Of a stretch of 64,000 bases of DNA, positions 46,927 through 57,690 are shown one piece after another. Source of the stretch: Cerioporus squamosus. Taxonomy: Eukaryota; Basidiomycota; Agaricomycetes; Polyporales; Polyporaceae. Numbering within the stretch: position 1 is the stretch's first letter; every line of letters starts with the position of its first letter. The stretch lies in contig JABYQS010000147.1 in assembly GCA_022592435.1 (NCBI GenBank), positions 1-64,000 on the forward strand, read 5' to 3'. The position numbers and the translations under genes were made by a program. Under the pieces are notes generated by a model. The model was not told the origin of the DNA, ran no database searches, and saw nothing but the letters and a program-made list of their open reading frames with translations.

Positions 46927-48996
46927 ATGTTTGGACCCGGCCTTGTAGCATTGGCTATTGCATTCGCGCCGTTCGTGCGTGCCGTGTCCCCGCAATGGGG
47001 ACAGGTGAGTGGCAGTCTCCCCGTCGTGCGTGAGAAGCTGACGTTGCCGGTAGTGCGGTGGCATTGGCTGGACTGGCGATACCAGTACGTCTTGAGTGCT
47101 GCATTCTTGCATGCAGAGGTTGACTTGTCGAGTGCAGCTTGTGTCACCGGTACCGTATGCACGGTCATGAATCCGTACTATTACCAGTGCATACCCGGGA
47201 CAAGCGCACCTACTCCCCCGACGACCATCCCGACGACCACCCCTCCTGCGACCACAAGCCCTACCACGACCCCGGGAACCGGGACGACCACCGCTGCTCC
47301 GCCTCCATCTTCGACGGGCTTCGTCAAGGTCTCCGGACAGAAGTTCACGCTGAACGGGCAGACATACCCTCTTGTTGGGTGAGTGCTCATGGGGAGACTA
47401 CACGGAAGAGGAGGAGCTGACAGTATTGCCCAGCGCGAACTCGTACTGGGTCGGGCTCATGGGCTACAGCACGGCAAACATGAATCAGGCTTTCGCTGAC
47501 ATCGCGCAGGCTGGTGGCACCACTGTCCGCACGTGGTCTGTACCACCTTCGCTAGCTACATTTCTTGCTCTCTCATGCATTGTGTTTCTTGTTGCAGGGG
47601 CTTTAACGACGTCACGACTGCCAACGGCATCTACTACCAGCTGTGGCAGAACGGCAAGGGTACGGTCAACACCGGAGCGACAGGCCTGCAGAACTTCGGT
47701 ATGCAACAGCCAGCGTGCTCATTCGGGAGTAACTGAATGGTTGTACTCAGACAATGTCATTGCTGCTGCGAAGGCGAACGGCATCCGCCTCATCGTCGCC
47801 CTGTAAGTAACTGGTCACAGAACTATGCAACAGATTTGCTGACTGGCATCTCCGCTTAGAACGAACAACTGGAGCGACTACGGTGGTATGGACGTCTACG
47901 TGTCGCAGATCACCGGGACCCAGAATCACGATTTCTTCTACACGAACGCTAACGTGATTGTAAGTGACAATATTCTGCGGGAAGCGGGGACGAAGGATTG
48001 ACCTGAAGCGATATGCTAGGCGGCGTTCAAGTCCTACATTCAGACCTTTGTGACCCGTTACAAGAACGAGCCCACCATCTTGGGTTGGGAGCTCGCCAAC
48101 GAGCCGAGGTGCAAGGGCAGCACCGGGTACGGAGCCTCACATCAGTGCTAGTGATGTTCGCGTCTCACACAGAAAGTGCAGCACAAGCAGCGGGACGTGC
48201 ACCACCGCGACTATCACAAAATGGGCTAGCGATATCTCGGCATTCATCAAGTCGATCGACTCCAACCACTTGGTCGCGATTGGTGACGAGGGATTCTTCA
48301 ACGACCCTGGCAACCCGCTCTATCCCTACCAGTGAGTAAAATGTATTTCTCTTGGTATGCAGCCTTCGGGCTGATCGTCGCACAGGGGCTCGGAAGGTAT
48401 TGATTTCAACGCAAACTTGAACATTAGCACCATCGACTTCGGGACTGCCCACGTAAGTACCAAAGATAGTGGCTTTCAATGTATCGAGAGCTAATCCCGC
48501 TCTTTCTCTCCAGCTATACCCGGTCAGTGCTGACCATACAGAGTGCATACGTACGTGCTGACGATATCTACAGGTGAGCTGGGGCCAGACGACCGATCCC
48601 GTCGGCTTTGGAACGAAATGGATCAGTGACCACGCTGCGTCCGGGAAGGCCGTCAACAAGCCGGTCATTCTCGAGGAGTTTGGTGTCACAGACAATCAGG
48701 CGTCGACCTACACCTCTTGGTACAGCACGATCCTCAGCTCCGGTCTAACTGGTGATCTCATCTGGTGCGGTCGTTTGTTCTGCGAGCATCGGGGCGTCGA
48801 GCTGACAGCTTCCATAGGCAAGCTGGGTCCCACTTTTCCACAGGGAGCACGCCGGACGATGGCTATGCCGTGAGTAGTTATGTTGCACGAGTATCTTGTG
48901 GCACATCGAGGCTGACTGGGGTTTAAGATTTTCCCGGACGATCCTGTCTATCCTATCGAGTCGCAACACGCCGCTGCTATCAAGGCAAGAGGATGA
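46927..48996 (+). CDS. Endo-beta-1,4-mannanase, GH5 (subfamily 7 type) with N-terminal CBM1
   Basis: This secreted enzyme should hydrolyse mannans and glucomannans of wood. Signal peptide MFGPGLVALAIAFAPFVRA is followed by a CBM1 (SPQWGQCGGIGWTGDT, then AACVTGTVCTVMNPYYYQC) with its conserved cysteines and aromatics. A Thr/Pro linker follows (PTTTPPATTSPTTTPG). The catalytic domain opens FVKVSGQKFTLNGQTYPLVG, then NSYWVGLMGYST; acid/base Glu in LGWELANEPRCKGS, nucleophile Glu in PVILEEFGVTDNQAS. Other conserved parts: TNNWSDYGGMDVYVSQI, HLVAIGDEGFF, and IFPDDPVYPIESQHAAAIKA at the end (stop at 48994). About 13 short introns. No lesions. Confidence 0.92.
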
Positions 48997-49516
48997 GGTC
49001 TCTACGAGAGAGAAAAAGGGAACAGTATGTCTTGTGGTCTGTTGTCCTATTGTCATCACATCCAAATGTACGAGTACTTTTCTATTGCCAGCACTTCTGC
49101 GGCCGGAACCTTGGCGTTTCTCCATATCCGGAATTCTAAGCGCTCTCCGCCCAAGTCGCGGTTGCCTGACGGTTGACCAGCATTTTCTCCTTCGTCCCAC
49201 ATGGGTGACTCGTTCTGCGGTTTCATATATGTGCCTGCTTCTGGCATTCAAACTCCAAACCTTGACGATGAACCCTGCGTGCGAGGGACCGTCGCAATGC
49301 CAGTGAGCGCGCTGAGTCGGGCTCGATCCAAACGACCACCACCGACGCGATCCCCCGCTCAGTAAACGTGGGAGACGTCGGATGTCAGCCGCAGAGGGAT
49401 ATATGGCGGGCCCACACAATCAGCCTCCCCACCTATCTTGCCATTGTACCACGACTGCTTGACGCAGCCAGACTATTTGACATCTCTTGCACTTTTTCCC
49501 TTGCTATCTGTTCATC
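48997..49516. other. Intergenic region
   Basis: This is between two plus-strand genes. It should hold the mannanase 3' UTR and the promoter of the next gene; no feature was recognised. Confidence 0.55.
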
Positions 49517-50509
49517 ATGCCCAGGTCTACGAGCGACAGTTTCCGCGACAACGACTTGGTCTGTGCGACCGTTTCGACCCCCTACGGTATCCCGTTCTTC
49601 GGCTGGACTGGAGACGAGTACCGCAAGCTCACCATGGAGGAGCTTCGCCCTCAATACGAGGCCTGGGAGAGGCACCTGGCCGGTGAGTGCTCCCTCATTT
49701 GTGGTCGTCTAGCTGCCGATACGACTCCTACCACAGCTCTCAGGGAGCAAGCATTTGCCCACGAAGTAGAGGAAGAGCGGGTTGAGGAAGAGCTTTTCAA
49801 GGACGAGATCGAGGGCGTCGTCCAAGACCCAAACTACTTGACCGTTGAGAATTGCGGTATGTGTACACTCCTCCCCGTCTCTAGTCCTATGATTCTGATA
49901 TTGTTCTCCAGTTCCAGAGATCGCCTACGATACTAAGCCTCTGACCATCACCGAAGTCGACATGAGCAGCTCCGACTGGAAGGGCCCTTCGAAGTTCATC
50001 GTCATGGTCCAGGACGTTGAGGCTGACTCCGCCGTCATCCATGAAAAGCTCGACATCGGCGAGGCTTTCGTCACCGAGGCGGTGGTCTCAGGGGACGTTG
50101 GTGAGTCTCCCCTTAATTCACCCTCACTACCTACGGCATGGCTAACATCGTCTGACTGTTATTCACAGCTCTCGATGTCAACGACGCTACAAGCATGCCT
50201 TGCTACAACAATTCGTCTTCGGTTATTGGTGCTCATTTTCTCAAGCGCGTTTTCGGCAACCGCAACGCCGCAGCGCGCACCGACGACGTCAGGGCCGCTG
50301 AAGAGCTTGAGGAGGAGCGCGAAGTCGAAAAGTGGCTGTTTGTCGGTGTCCAAGGAGATGGTGCCGAAGTCGTCGCTGTAAGTACGGAGGTTGTCGAACG
50401 TGGTACTGCAGCTAACGGACAACGAACCTTGTAGCCCAAGCAGCGTCGCTCTCGCAAGGTCAAGCGAACGCGACGGTCACTTGCATCCGTCGGCAACATG
50501 ATGCAGTGA
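49517..50509 (+). CDS. Unknown acidic protein with basic C-terminus
   Basis: I do not recognise a family. It starts MPRSTSDSFRDNDLVCATVS. Five exons join as HLAG|ALREQAFAHEVEEERVEE, ENC|VPEIAYDTKPLTITEV, GDV|ALDVNDATSMPCYNN and VVA|PKQRRSRKVKRTRRS, ending NMMQ at 50506. The middle part is Glu/Val-rich and helical-looking, with a repeated E-E-x-x-V-E-E pattern. The last 24 residues are strongly basic (K/R), which suggests nuclear import or nucleic-acid binding. No signal peptide or membrane helix. All splice joins keep frame, so it is a real gene. Confidence 0.65.
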
Positions 50510-51446
50510 ACGACATGAGGGACAGTTTGTCGACCAGGCCAGTTCATTCGTTCGACACGGTGAGCGGTTAGATGAAGCTTGCATGGCCCGACCGTTGATG
50601 GACTCACTCAGATAAAGGCTTCAGCACGCGGCCTAGTCGACAGTGGATTGAGGCGGATTGAGCGGGGTGTGAGCGGCGGTGTGGCTCCCGTCACTTGCGC
50701 CTCGTTTCGACCGCCTCCGATGGACACGGGAAGGTCCCTTCCCGGCTAGGTGAGTGATTCTTTCCCGAGGGAGGGACTTCGGTCCTGGCGCATACCTCTT
50801 CGTGGTCCTCGGGACGAGTACCTGCCCGTCCGACAGTGGACGGGCAGGGAAACCGAAATGCGCGGTCTTGTGGCTTGCTTGCATTACCAGAAGCTTCTTG
50901 GATCTCGCCCATATCGCTCGTGCCATGTCTTTGATTCACTTCGGCTTGTCGTCATCTATGATATCCGATATCCGAATAGCTTGAGAGTGGTAGAAGAGTT
51001 TGCGGTCAGCATTCGGAGTGGGCCAAGTGTCGCGTCCGGCCTCAGAGGCGCCTGGCAACACGGCATTGACCGGAACGCGCAAAGCACTGGCGCTGGCTGC
51101 TTTCGCGCACGCAGCAAACATTTGTCTCCTACCAGATAACCCTCTTACCGCCATCCAGACTGGTCGAGCCAGGCGAGGCTCCATGCAAGACTGTTCTCCG
51201 TGGCTTCGTTTAAATCTCGTGACGACAGACCGCTCAAGTCAGCCGTTGATACTCATTCCGAATTGCAGTGGCTATTCGGAATTCGGAGCTTAAGACACTG
51301 AGGGCGACACTGAGCGAAGTCCTGCCGCTTGCATCCTGATAGTTTCGTGCAGGCCCGGTATAAAACTGGGAACACCGGGGTACGTGGCCAACTATCCTAC
51401 TCCCCGCTCGTATCTGTCGCCATTCGAATTCGTCACAACCAGCACC
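50510..51446. other. Intergenic region
   Basis: This is promoter and 3' UTR space between two plus-strand genes. No coding frame has support. A TATA box sits near its right end. Confidence 0.5.
51359..51365 (+). promoter_or_regulatory. TATA box of the persulfide dioxygenase gene
   Basis: TATAAAA, 88 nt before the ATG at 51447. Confidence 0.5.
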
Positions 51447-52730
51447 ATGTTGAGAGTTACCAGCCGTACTGCGTCTGCTCGCGCTTCTGCAACGTACGTA
51501 CGACCCCGTCTCGTCCACACCCATGCCGCACCCCCTCGCAGTGCGCTGCCCTCTGCCCTACGAGAGACAGCCAGGCCTCTCCCTGCTGCTCCGGGAACGG
51601 TGTCACCGGCGTCCGCGCGAGGAGTTGCCTCTCTGTCTCGTGCAAGCTCCAACAAAATACCACCTGCAGAACCATGGAGGCGACACCCCAGTTCGGACTC
51701 GGAGACACCTACCGTCTTCACGTTCTTCGAGAAGTCAACTTCGACGTGGCAGTATATCGTTGTGGACCCCAAGACCTCCGAAGCCGTCATTATCGACCCT
51801 GTGCTGGACTACGACCCCGCATCGGGCGTCATATCCACCGCCACTGCCGATGGCCTCGTGTCTTTCGTTGAGCACAACGGTTTGAAGGTTATCAGAATCC
51901 TGTAAGCGGATACATCCCTGCTGGTTTGAGGCGCCCACTGACTCCTATGAAGCGAAACGCACGCTCACGCGGATCACCTCACCGCCGCGCAGTACCTCAA
52001 ACAGCAATTCGACGGGGACATACCCGTTTGCATCGGGCAGCGCATCAAGCAAGTCCAGGAGACGTTCGCTCCTATCTATGGACTTGAGCTCTCGTCGCTG
52101 GAGAACACCTTCGATGTCTACCTCGGGGATAACGAGGAGTTCAAGCTCGGCTCTTTGTCTTGCCATGTCCTGCATCTCCCTGGGCATACTCCTGATCACG
52201 TCGGGTTTGTCATCGGCAAGGCCGTGTTCACTGGGGATTCCATCTTTAATGTACGCAAGGTCAAATTCGAGGAGTTGGCGTTCGCTAATGACCGGCTTAG
52301 CCCGATGTAGGTTCTGCCCGTGCAGACTTCCCAGGAGGCAACGTCGAGACGCTATACGCAGTAAGGCGCCATCTCCGAAGCTGTCAGTTTCAAGAGGCTA
52401 ACGCACACTTGACGTCTGTAGTCCATGCAGCGGTTGCTTTCCCTGCCCGGGGATTACCGCCTCTATGTCGGGCATGATTACCCACAGAACCGGGATCAGA
52501 CTTGCTTCTCCACCGTTGCTGATCAGCGTGCAAAGAACAGGCACGTCAAGGAAGGCACGGATGCTACGACGTTCATTCAGTGGCGCAAGGATCGCGATGC
52601 CGTCCTCGGAGCTCCTCGATTGCTGCACCCATCCCTGCAGGTCAACATCCGGGCCGGAAGGCTACCGCCCGCGGACGAGCATGGGCGGGTCTTCTTGCGC
52701 ACGCCGGTCAAGGTCGATGTGAAGTTCTAG
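51447..52730 (+). CDS. ETHE1-like mitochondrial persulfide dioxygenase / metallo-beta-lactamase-fold protein
   Basis: This should oxidise glutathione persulfide to sulfite and glutathione using non-heme iron in the mitochondrial matrix. The N-terminus (MLRVTSRTASARASATYVRP) is Arg/Ser/Ala-rich without acids, a typical matrix-targeting signal. After TVFTFFEKSTSTWQYIVVDP, the metal motif ETHAHADHLTAAQYLK is completed across an intron at R-I-L. Further metal ligands: LHLPGHTPDHVGFVIG, FTGDSIFNPDVGSAR and RLYVGHDYP. The C-terminal part (LLHPSLQVNIRAGRLPPADE) matches the beta-lactamase-hydrolase (BLH) branch close to ETHE1. Four introns; the stop is at 52728. Glyoxalase II is less likely because of the missing second histidine set and the mitochondrial signal. 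Confidence 0.85.
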
Positions 52731-53183
52731 TAGGTGCCCATGTGTCGTTGTCCCATAATGCCATTCCATTCATCTGCGTCTCGTCTCCGGTCATGGCGTC
52801 TGCGTGGCGACCGGCTTTGCAAGACTCATGCGGTTTCGGATGTAAGGAATCAGTATTTCTTCGCTTGTATGTCTGTTTTCGCAGCAGGACCGGGAGGCTC
52901 CGGCCAGAATTCGGCAGTCTCATCCCACAAGTGGCAGTGCCAAACACAGGAAGCTTGGTGATTCGGACTTGACGGCCACGCCGTCTGGCACCGTCAAGTT
53001 GGTCATCTCCTGGAAAGTGTGCTGATCTCAGTCAGATCTCAGCGTGATTCATGACCGTCGCACCCTTACACGCTCGCCCTGTACTCGCCAGCCTGTCGTG
53101 TAAGGCTGGGATATAAGGCGAGGATCGCACTACGGAACTACGGTGTGCGTTCACTTCACTAGCCCCGCTCTCCCTGCGCTGAT
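52731..53183. other. Intergenic region
   Basis: This holds the ETHE1-like 3' UTR and the F-box gene promoter. A TATA-like ATATAAG lies at 53111-53117. No coding feature. Confidence 0.55.
53111..53117 (+). promoter_or_regulatory. TATA-like box of the F-box gene
   Basis: ATATAAG, 73 nt before the ATG at 53184. Confidence 0.4.
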
Positions 53184-54521
53184 ATGCCTTCGCAAGTGCT
53201 TGTGGATGACTTGCCACTCGAGATCTGGCAGCAAATCTTCACTCATGCCTGCACCGACGGAGGTTGCACCGGGACTTCCTTGGCGCTTGTCAACAAGTTC
53301 TTCCACAGAGCATCCCATCCTACCCGTTTTCGATCTCTATCCTTCTCCTCCTTGGTGCAAATCGAGGGATTTCTCACATACGTCGCGGTCTATCAACACG
53401 ACTCAAAACTCCGAATACTCCATCTTCTCCTTTCCTTTCCCAACGCTATGCCCCCCGAAACATCCTCACAGGATGACGTCGGACCCTCTCAATCGCTCAA
53501 CGTCTGGTACATCATGCGACAGCAACGCGAGCATGAGAAGGCAGCATGGGACAGGCGGTTCTTACACCTCATCCCGAGCCTCCTCCAGCTCGCTGCACCC
53601 CACCTTGAGACCCTCGCGTTGCTACAATCTGACGGATTCGCAATTCCGACCATACGGACTGTCCTTCCTCGCTTGCGCGAACTGACACTCCTCGTGGGTA
53701 TCTCAGTCACGCTAAGCGAGGGGGCATACGAACACGAACCCTCATCTGCCCAAACGGTGGGCGGGTGGACGTCTCCCGAGACCGGTTACCCGCACTCCCG
53801 GGTGAACACCGTGACCTCCATGTCTGCATCCGCACCCGCAACCGCGTCTGCGACAGGCACGGCAACACCTTCCGGGCAAGAGTTATCCTTCTCACCCACC
53901 ACAGTATCTGCGACATCATCTCTCGGAAATTGTCCACACGGCACGCGGTTTCCGGCACTCGAACGCCTGCATCTCGTATGTGGCCGACACCGCGACTGGA
54001 CGCTGCGCGAGCCGCTCTCGTATCTCATGCGGCTTGCGCCTGCGCTCACCCACCTGCGCATTTCAAATGCGACGTACACACACGGCCAGGATGGCTCTAT
54101 CCCGGCATTCTTGCGCGACGCGCTCGGGATGCCGAGTGCCCTGCCAGGCAGGTTCGGGGATCATGACGCCATTGGTACCCGGGCCCCGACCTCAAGCTCT
54201 GCGCTCCTGCAGTGCCCGCCAGGGTCTGAAGTTGCACATGCTGCCGGCATGCCGGGGCTGCAGCACGTGGTGCTGCATTCCGTTCCGCCGCCGGACGGAG
54301 GGCGGTGTGGCAACACGCACAAGGACTATCGTGCGCTCGTGGGCGCGGTGCAGGCGATAGCTGATGCCTGCGAGAGCTCCGAAGATGTGCGTGTGAGATG
54401 GGTCGAGGGCGAGCGCATGAGGGGCACGGACTGGGGACAGGTGATACGGGCGCAGTGGATGGATAGGATCACGGGCGGGTGCGGGTGTTGGGAAGACGAT
54501 GGTCTCAAACAGACCGTGTAG
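53184..54521 (+). CDS. F-box protein
   Basis: This is a single-exon gene of 445 codons, unlike its intron-rich neighbours. The N-terminus has an F-box (VDDLPLEIWQQIFTHACTDG, then TSLALVNKFFHRASHPTRFR), the Skp1-binding module of SCF ubiquitin ligases, followed by leucine-rich text (LRELTLLVGISVTL, LERLHLVCGRHRDW, LTHLRISNATYTHG) that looks like LRR-type substrate-binding repeats. A Ser/Thr/Ala-rich insert lies near residues 190-255. The C-terminus ends VRWVEGERMRGTDWG and CWEDDGLKQTV. Many basidiomycetes carry large, fast-evolving intronless F-box families, and this fits. The target is unknown. Confidence 0.85.
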   Translation: MPSQVLVDDLPLEIWQQIFTHACTDGGCTGTSLALVNKFFHRASHPTRFRSLSFSSLVQIEGFLTYVAVYQHDSKLRILHLLLSFPNAMPPETSSQDDVGPSQSLNVWYIMRQQREHEKAAWDRRFLHLIPSLLQLAAPHLETLALLQSDGFAIPTIRTVLPRLRELTLLVGISVTLSEGAYEHEPSSAQTVGGWTSPETGYPHSRVNTVTSMSASAPATASATGTATPSGQELSFSPTTVSATSSLGNCPHGTRFPALERLHLVCGRHRDWTLREPLSYLMRLAPALTHLRISNATYTHGQDGSIPAFLRDALGMPSALPGRFGDHDAIGTRAPTSSSALLQCPPGSEVAHAAGMPGLQHVVLHSVPPPDGGRCGNTHKDYRALVGAVQAIADACESSEDVRVRWVEGERMRGTDWGQVIRAQWMDRITGGCGCWEDDGLKQTV

Positions 54522-55717
54522 GGTTCACCGGGGATGGGGACGTGTGGTTGTTTGGTTCCAGACAATGATTCTTGGACTGTTCTCTCTGGAATTGTCTTCG
54601 CGTCATGCTGTTGATCGCTCTAACATGCTATCTGTGATTGCACTGCTCTCGGAGCACAATATAGTCGAAGAGGGACACTGATTGACCGCGGTCTAAGGCG
54701 GCTACGCCATTGTGAAACGGTTGGCCACAGCGTTGATATATCATTACCTCCGGCGTCACAAACGATCACACCACCGCAGTATACCTGGAACACGATGAGT
54801 TCAGAACTCGGTAACTTGTGTACGAGCGGGTGCGAGTGTGTAGACCAGGTCCACCCTCGGGTCCTCTGAGTCGGGAATCGGTCGTGATAGGCCCCTTCAA
54901 GGGCCCGGGTTCCGGACTTGCTGCGTACAACTTAAGTTCTGCGTACACAAAAAACAGAGAGAATTAACCATGCAAGCAGGTTCTGGGCCAAAGAACCTGC
55001 TCAAGCCCTCGGACCAGTTCCATTGTCCGCCGTTTCATGCGCAATCAGGAACTTGGTCCAATGATACTAGCCGGACACCCGTTTTCCTGGGAGGCTCGGG
55101 GAGGGGCCATGAAGCTACGTAGTGTGGAGATTCTCGGCAAGGCTGAGCAAATGTTTGCTGAGAGTTTGAGCTTAGTCGCAACTTGGTCCGGGAGAAGCAC
55201 ATCGGACGCAGGTCGTTTCGCAATTTAGCCAGTTGTTCTCCGGAGGATCACTGATACCTCACAGCCATGAAGCGATCCTGAGGTCCTGCGTCATCATTAC
55301 GGGGAGCAGAGCAGACACTGCATAGGCGACTCCCCGCCGCTTTTCTGTGAGAAAGAAATCGCGCCAGATGAGGTGAAGGGACGCACGATGGATCGGACGT
55401 CGACGCGTCTCGCACTGTGCTCATGACCAAGTCGGCACACGGACCTCCAAAGTTCCGGCTCGTTCGCTGCAGGGTCAGTCGAGCGGACGAGCTCGCTTAT
55501 AGCCTCAATGAGACGACAGCTTCCCCTATATGTACAACAAAGTAAGGCTCGTCGAACACACGTCCCTCGCCTGCCTTACCTGTCAGAGCTAAAAGTCCGC
55601 TACCAGCCCACAGTCCCGTGTCGACCGTTCAGAATTCGAAGTCAATTTTTGACATGTCATTCGCGGGACAGTGCGGATCGGCAACACAGAAACTGAATGA
55701 CAGATGCCCGGGGCATA
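54522..55717. other. Convergent intergenic region
   Basis: This lies between the F-box gene and the decayed kinase-like gene. It holds short frames only and no recognisable repeat. Confidence 0.5.
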
Positions 55718-57277
55718 TCAGACCTGCAGCACGCGGCGCACATAACGTAGCACAGTCCGACCAAAGCGGTATCGGAAGATGTACCACAGAACCTTCTCCC
55801 CGAGGGATAGCCGTGGCGTCCTGTAGTCTGCCCAGGTAGCGGCACTCTCGGGGGACAGAAGCAACCAGTACCTCTCTGTATCCTCCAACTCCCAGTTCAT
55901 CTCTAGGACGACCTGCTCTTGAAGGGTATGATCTGGTAATCGGCTGGCCACTTCCTCGAAGTGTGCTAGAGCCTCAGACGTGCTGTAGCGGTCACATACG
56001 ATATGTGTCGTCATCTTGTCGAATAAGGGAGCAAGCTCCGGGACGCTGCCCACAACCGTCTGAGGATGTGACAGTGAGAAGTGGACTATGCGGCGGACTC
56101 ATCAATCTACTCAGCGCGAACTGCATGCGAAACATGTTCCCCAGACAAGAGACGTCGTATGCCAACGGATCATAGTCGTACGCCCCAAGGCTCGCATCCA
56201 ACGGTCTGTACGGCGTGCCGGACATGCAGGACAAATCCACAGGCACACGACACTCACAAAGGGGCGTGTCCAGCGGAAACTGAAGGGAAAGATTGAAGTC
56301 ATAGAGGCAGAAGAGGACGCGGGAAGTTCGTCTGTAGTCGGCCAACGTGGTCGCAAACGTTGGACTATAGCGCCGGAGGCAATAGAGGTTGTTCATGATG
56401 TTGTGCTCATCGATGTCTTAAGGCCCACGTTCAGTGAGAGGAAATGAATGCGAAAAGATGACTGAACCAGACGCACACGATGTGCCACTCGTCGGCTGTG
56501 CAAGAAGCTCAATCCCTGCCTGAGCTTAGGTGAGTCGATATCCCGAGAGTCTGAAAGTGCCCCACCGACCTTCAGAGTGCAGTGCACGAATCGCACTACC
56601 TGCCCAACGGTCTCTAAGGTCTCCAAGGATTGTATTCACCCCAGCCAGCTACACGTCAGACGTCAGCGGATGATCCTCGCACATGGACATCACTCACGTA
56701 GGCATGACAACGAACGAGAACCTGTACGGGGTATCTAGTATAGCTATAGGCGGGAGTACGCCCTGCCAATCAGGTCCGAACGACTTTTCGCATCACAGAA
56801 GGTCTTGGTATATGCAATGTTCATCCCTGTACGTATTCACGAGCTTGATGGTGACATCTCGGGCCTCGACCATGCATGTCTTGAGCCGGAGCGCACTTGA
56901 GCTGTCACTTCGTCATGAAGGGGTCCACACGTTGCAAAATTCTGCTGAATGACCACTCACATGCTTATTCGGGGGCGCCGAGTTGTTGGCGTCGTCAGCG
57001 CAGTGTTCTGCATATGGCAACGGTGCAGCACATGTCGCGGCAGGAGGACACCATTGCTGCTCGGACATATACTCATATATGCGGGTTGGGTGAAGATAGA
57101 ACCCGCGAGCTGCCAGCCAGTCACGGCAAGCTGACCAGAAGGGCCACATGTCGTGCCATGACGGGAAGTCATCCTCTCTCCTGTAGAAGGAGTTAACATC
57201 TTCTAAGGGAAGCTGTTGAATCGCTCCTCGTCAGCCTTGTTGATCGTGGACAGCTCGAAGTTCGAACTATAAACCAT
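55718..57277 (-). pseudogene. Decayed fungal protein-kinase-like gene
   Basis: The remnants follow a basidiomycete protein-kinase-like family in order: FPSWHDMWPFWSACRDWLAA near the start, MVEARDVTIKLVNTYRDEHC (lysine region), GVLPPIAILDTPYRFSFVVM (hinge), LETVGQVVRFVHCTLK, LSFLHSRRVAHR (catalytic-loop lead-in), EHNIMNN, VLFCLYDFNLSLQFPLD (DFD in the place of DFG), YDPLAYDVSCLGNMFRMQFA and LAPLFDKMTTHIVCDRYSTS. Lesions: the frame breaks near 57205 (one base missing before LEDVNS); in-frame TGA at 56793-56795 and at 56636-56638, each one C-to-T from an Arg CGA; and I could not find a legal splice that restores HRD. The end is at 55718. It may be a lost gene, or partly a sequencing problem. Confidence 0.6.
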
Positions 57278-57690
57278 TGGATCGCTCCTGGAAGAATATC
57301 GGCGTCGTCGTCGTCTGTCACCGTGCCACATGCGGCGGGGAGGATATGAACATGGTTCAACGTTCAACTACAACGCAGGCACTTTGACCACGTGGCAACA
57401 CCGCCACCTCTTCGAGACGAGAGGACCGACCCGGAAGACACGCCAGCGGCCATAATGATAAACAGAGGTCGTATGATGTTACACGCTCGACCAGCACCGG
57501 TAAGTACAGGCAAGCCTTGGTTAGCTATACTCTACAGCAACTCGATGAGCGTCCGGAACTTGGCAAAATACCCATCTTCGCGTACACAAAGACGAGTATG
57601 TGGATGCGACGATGGCATATAGAGCGCGCAGTCTCTCCGGGTAAAACCTGGAGCAACGGGTCAAGTGTTTCGTCACGTAGCCTTTCGGGA
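57278..57690. other. Intergenic region
   Basis: This is between the 3' end of MND1 and the start of the decayed kinase-like gene, both on the minus strand. No feature was seen. Confidence 0.5.
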
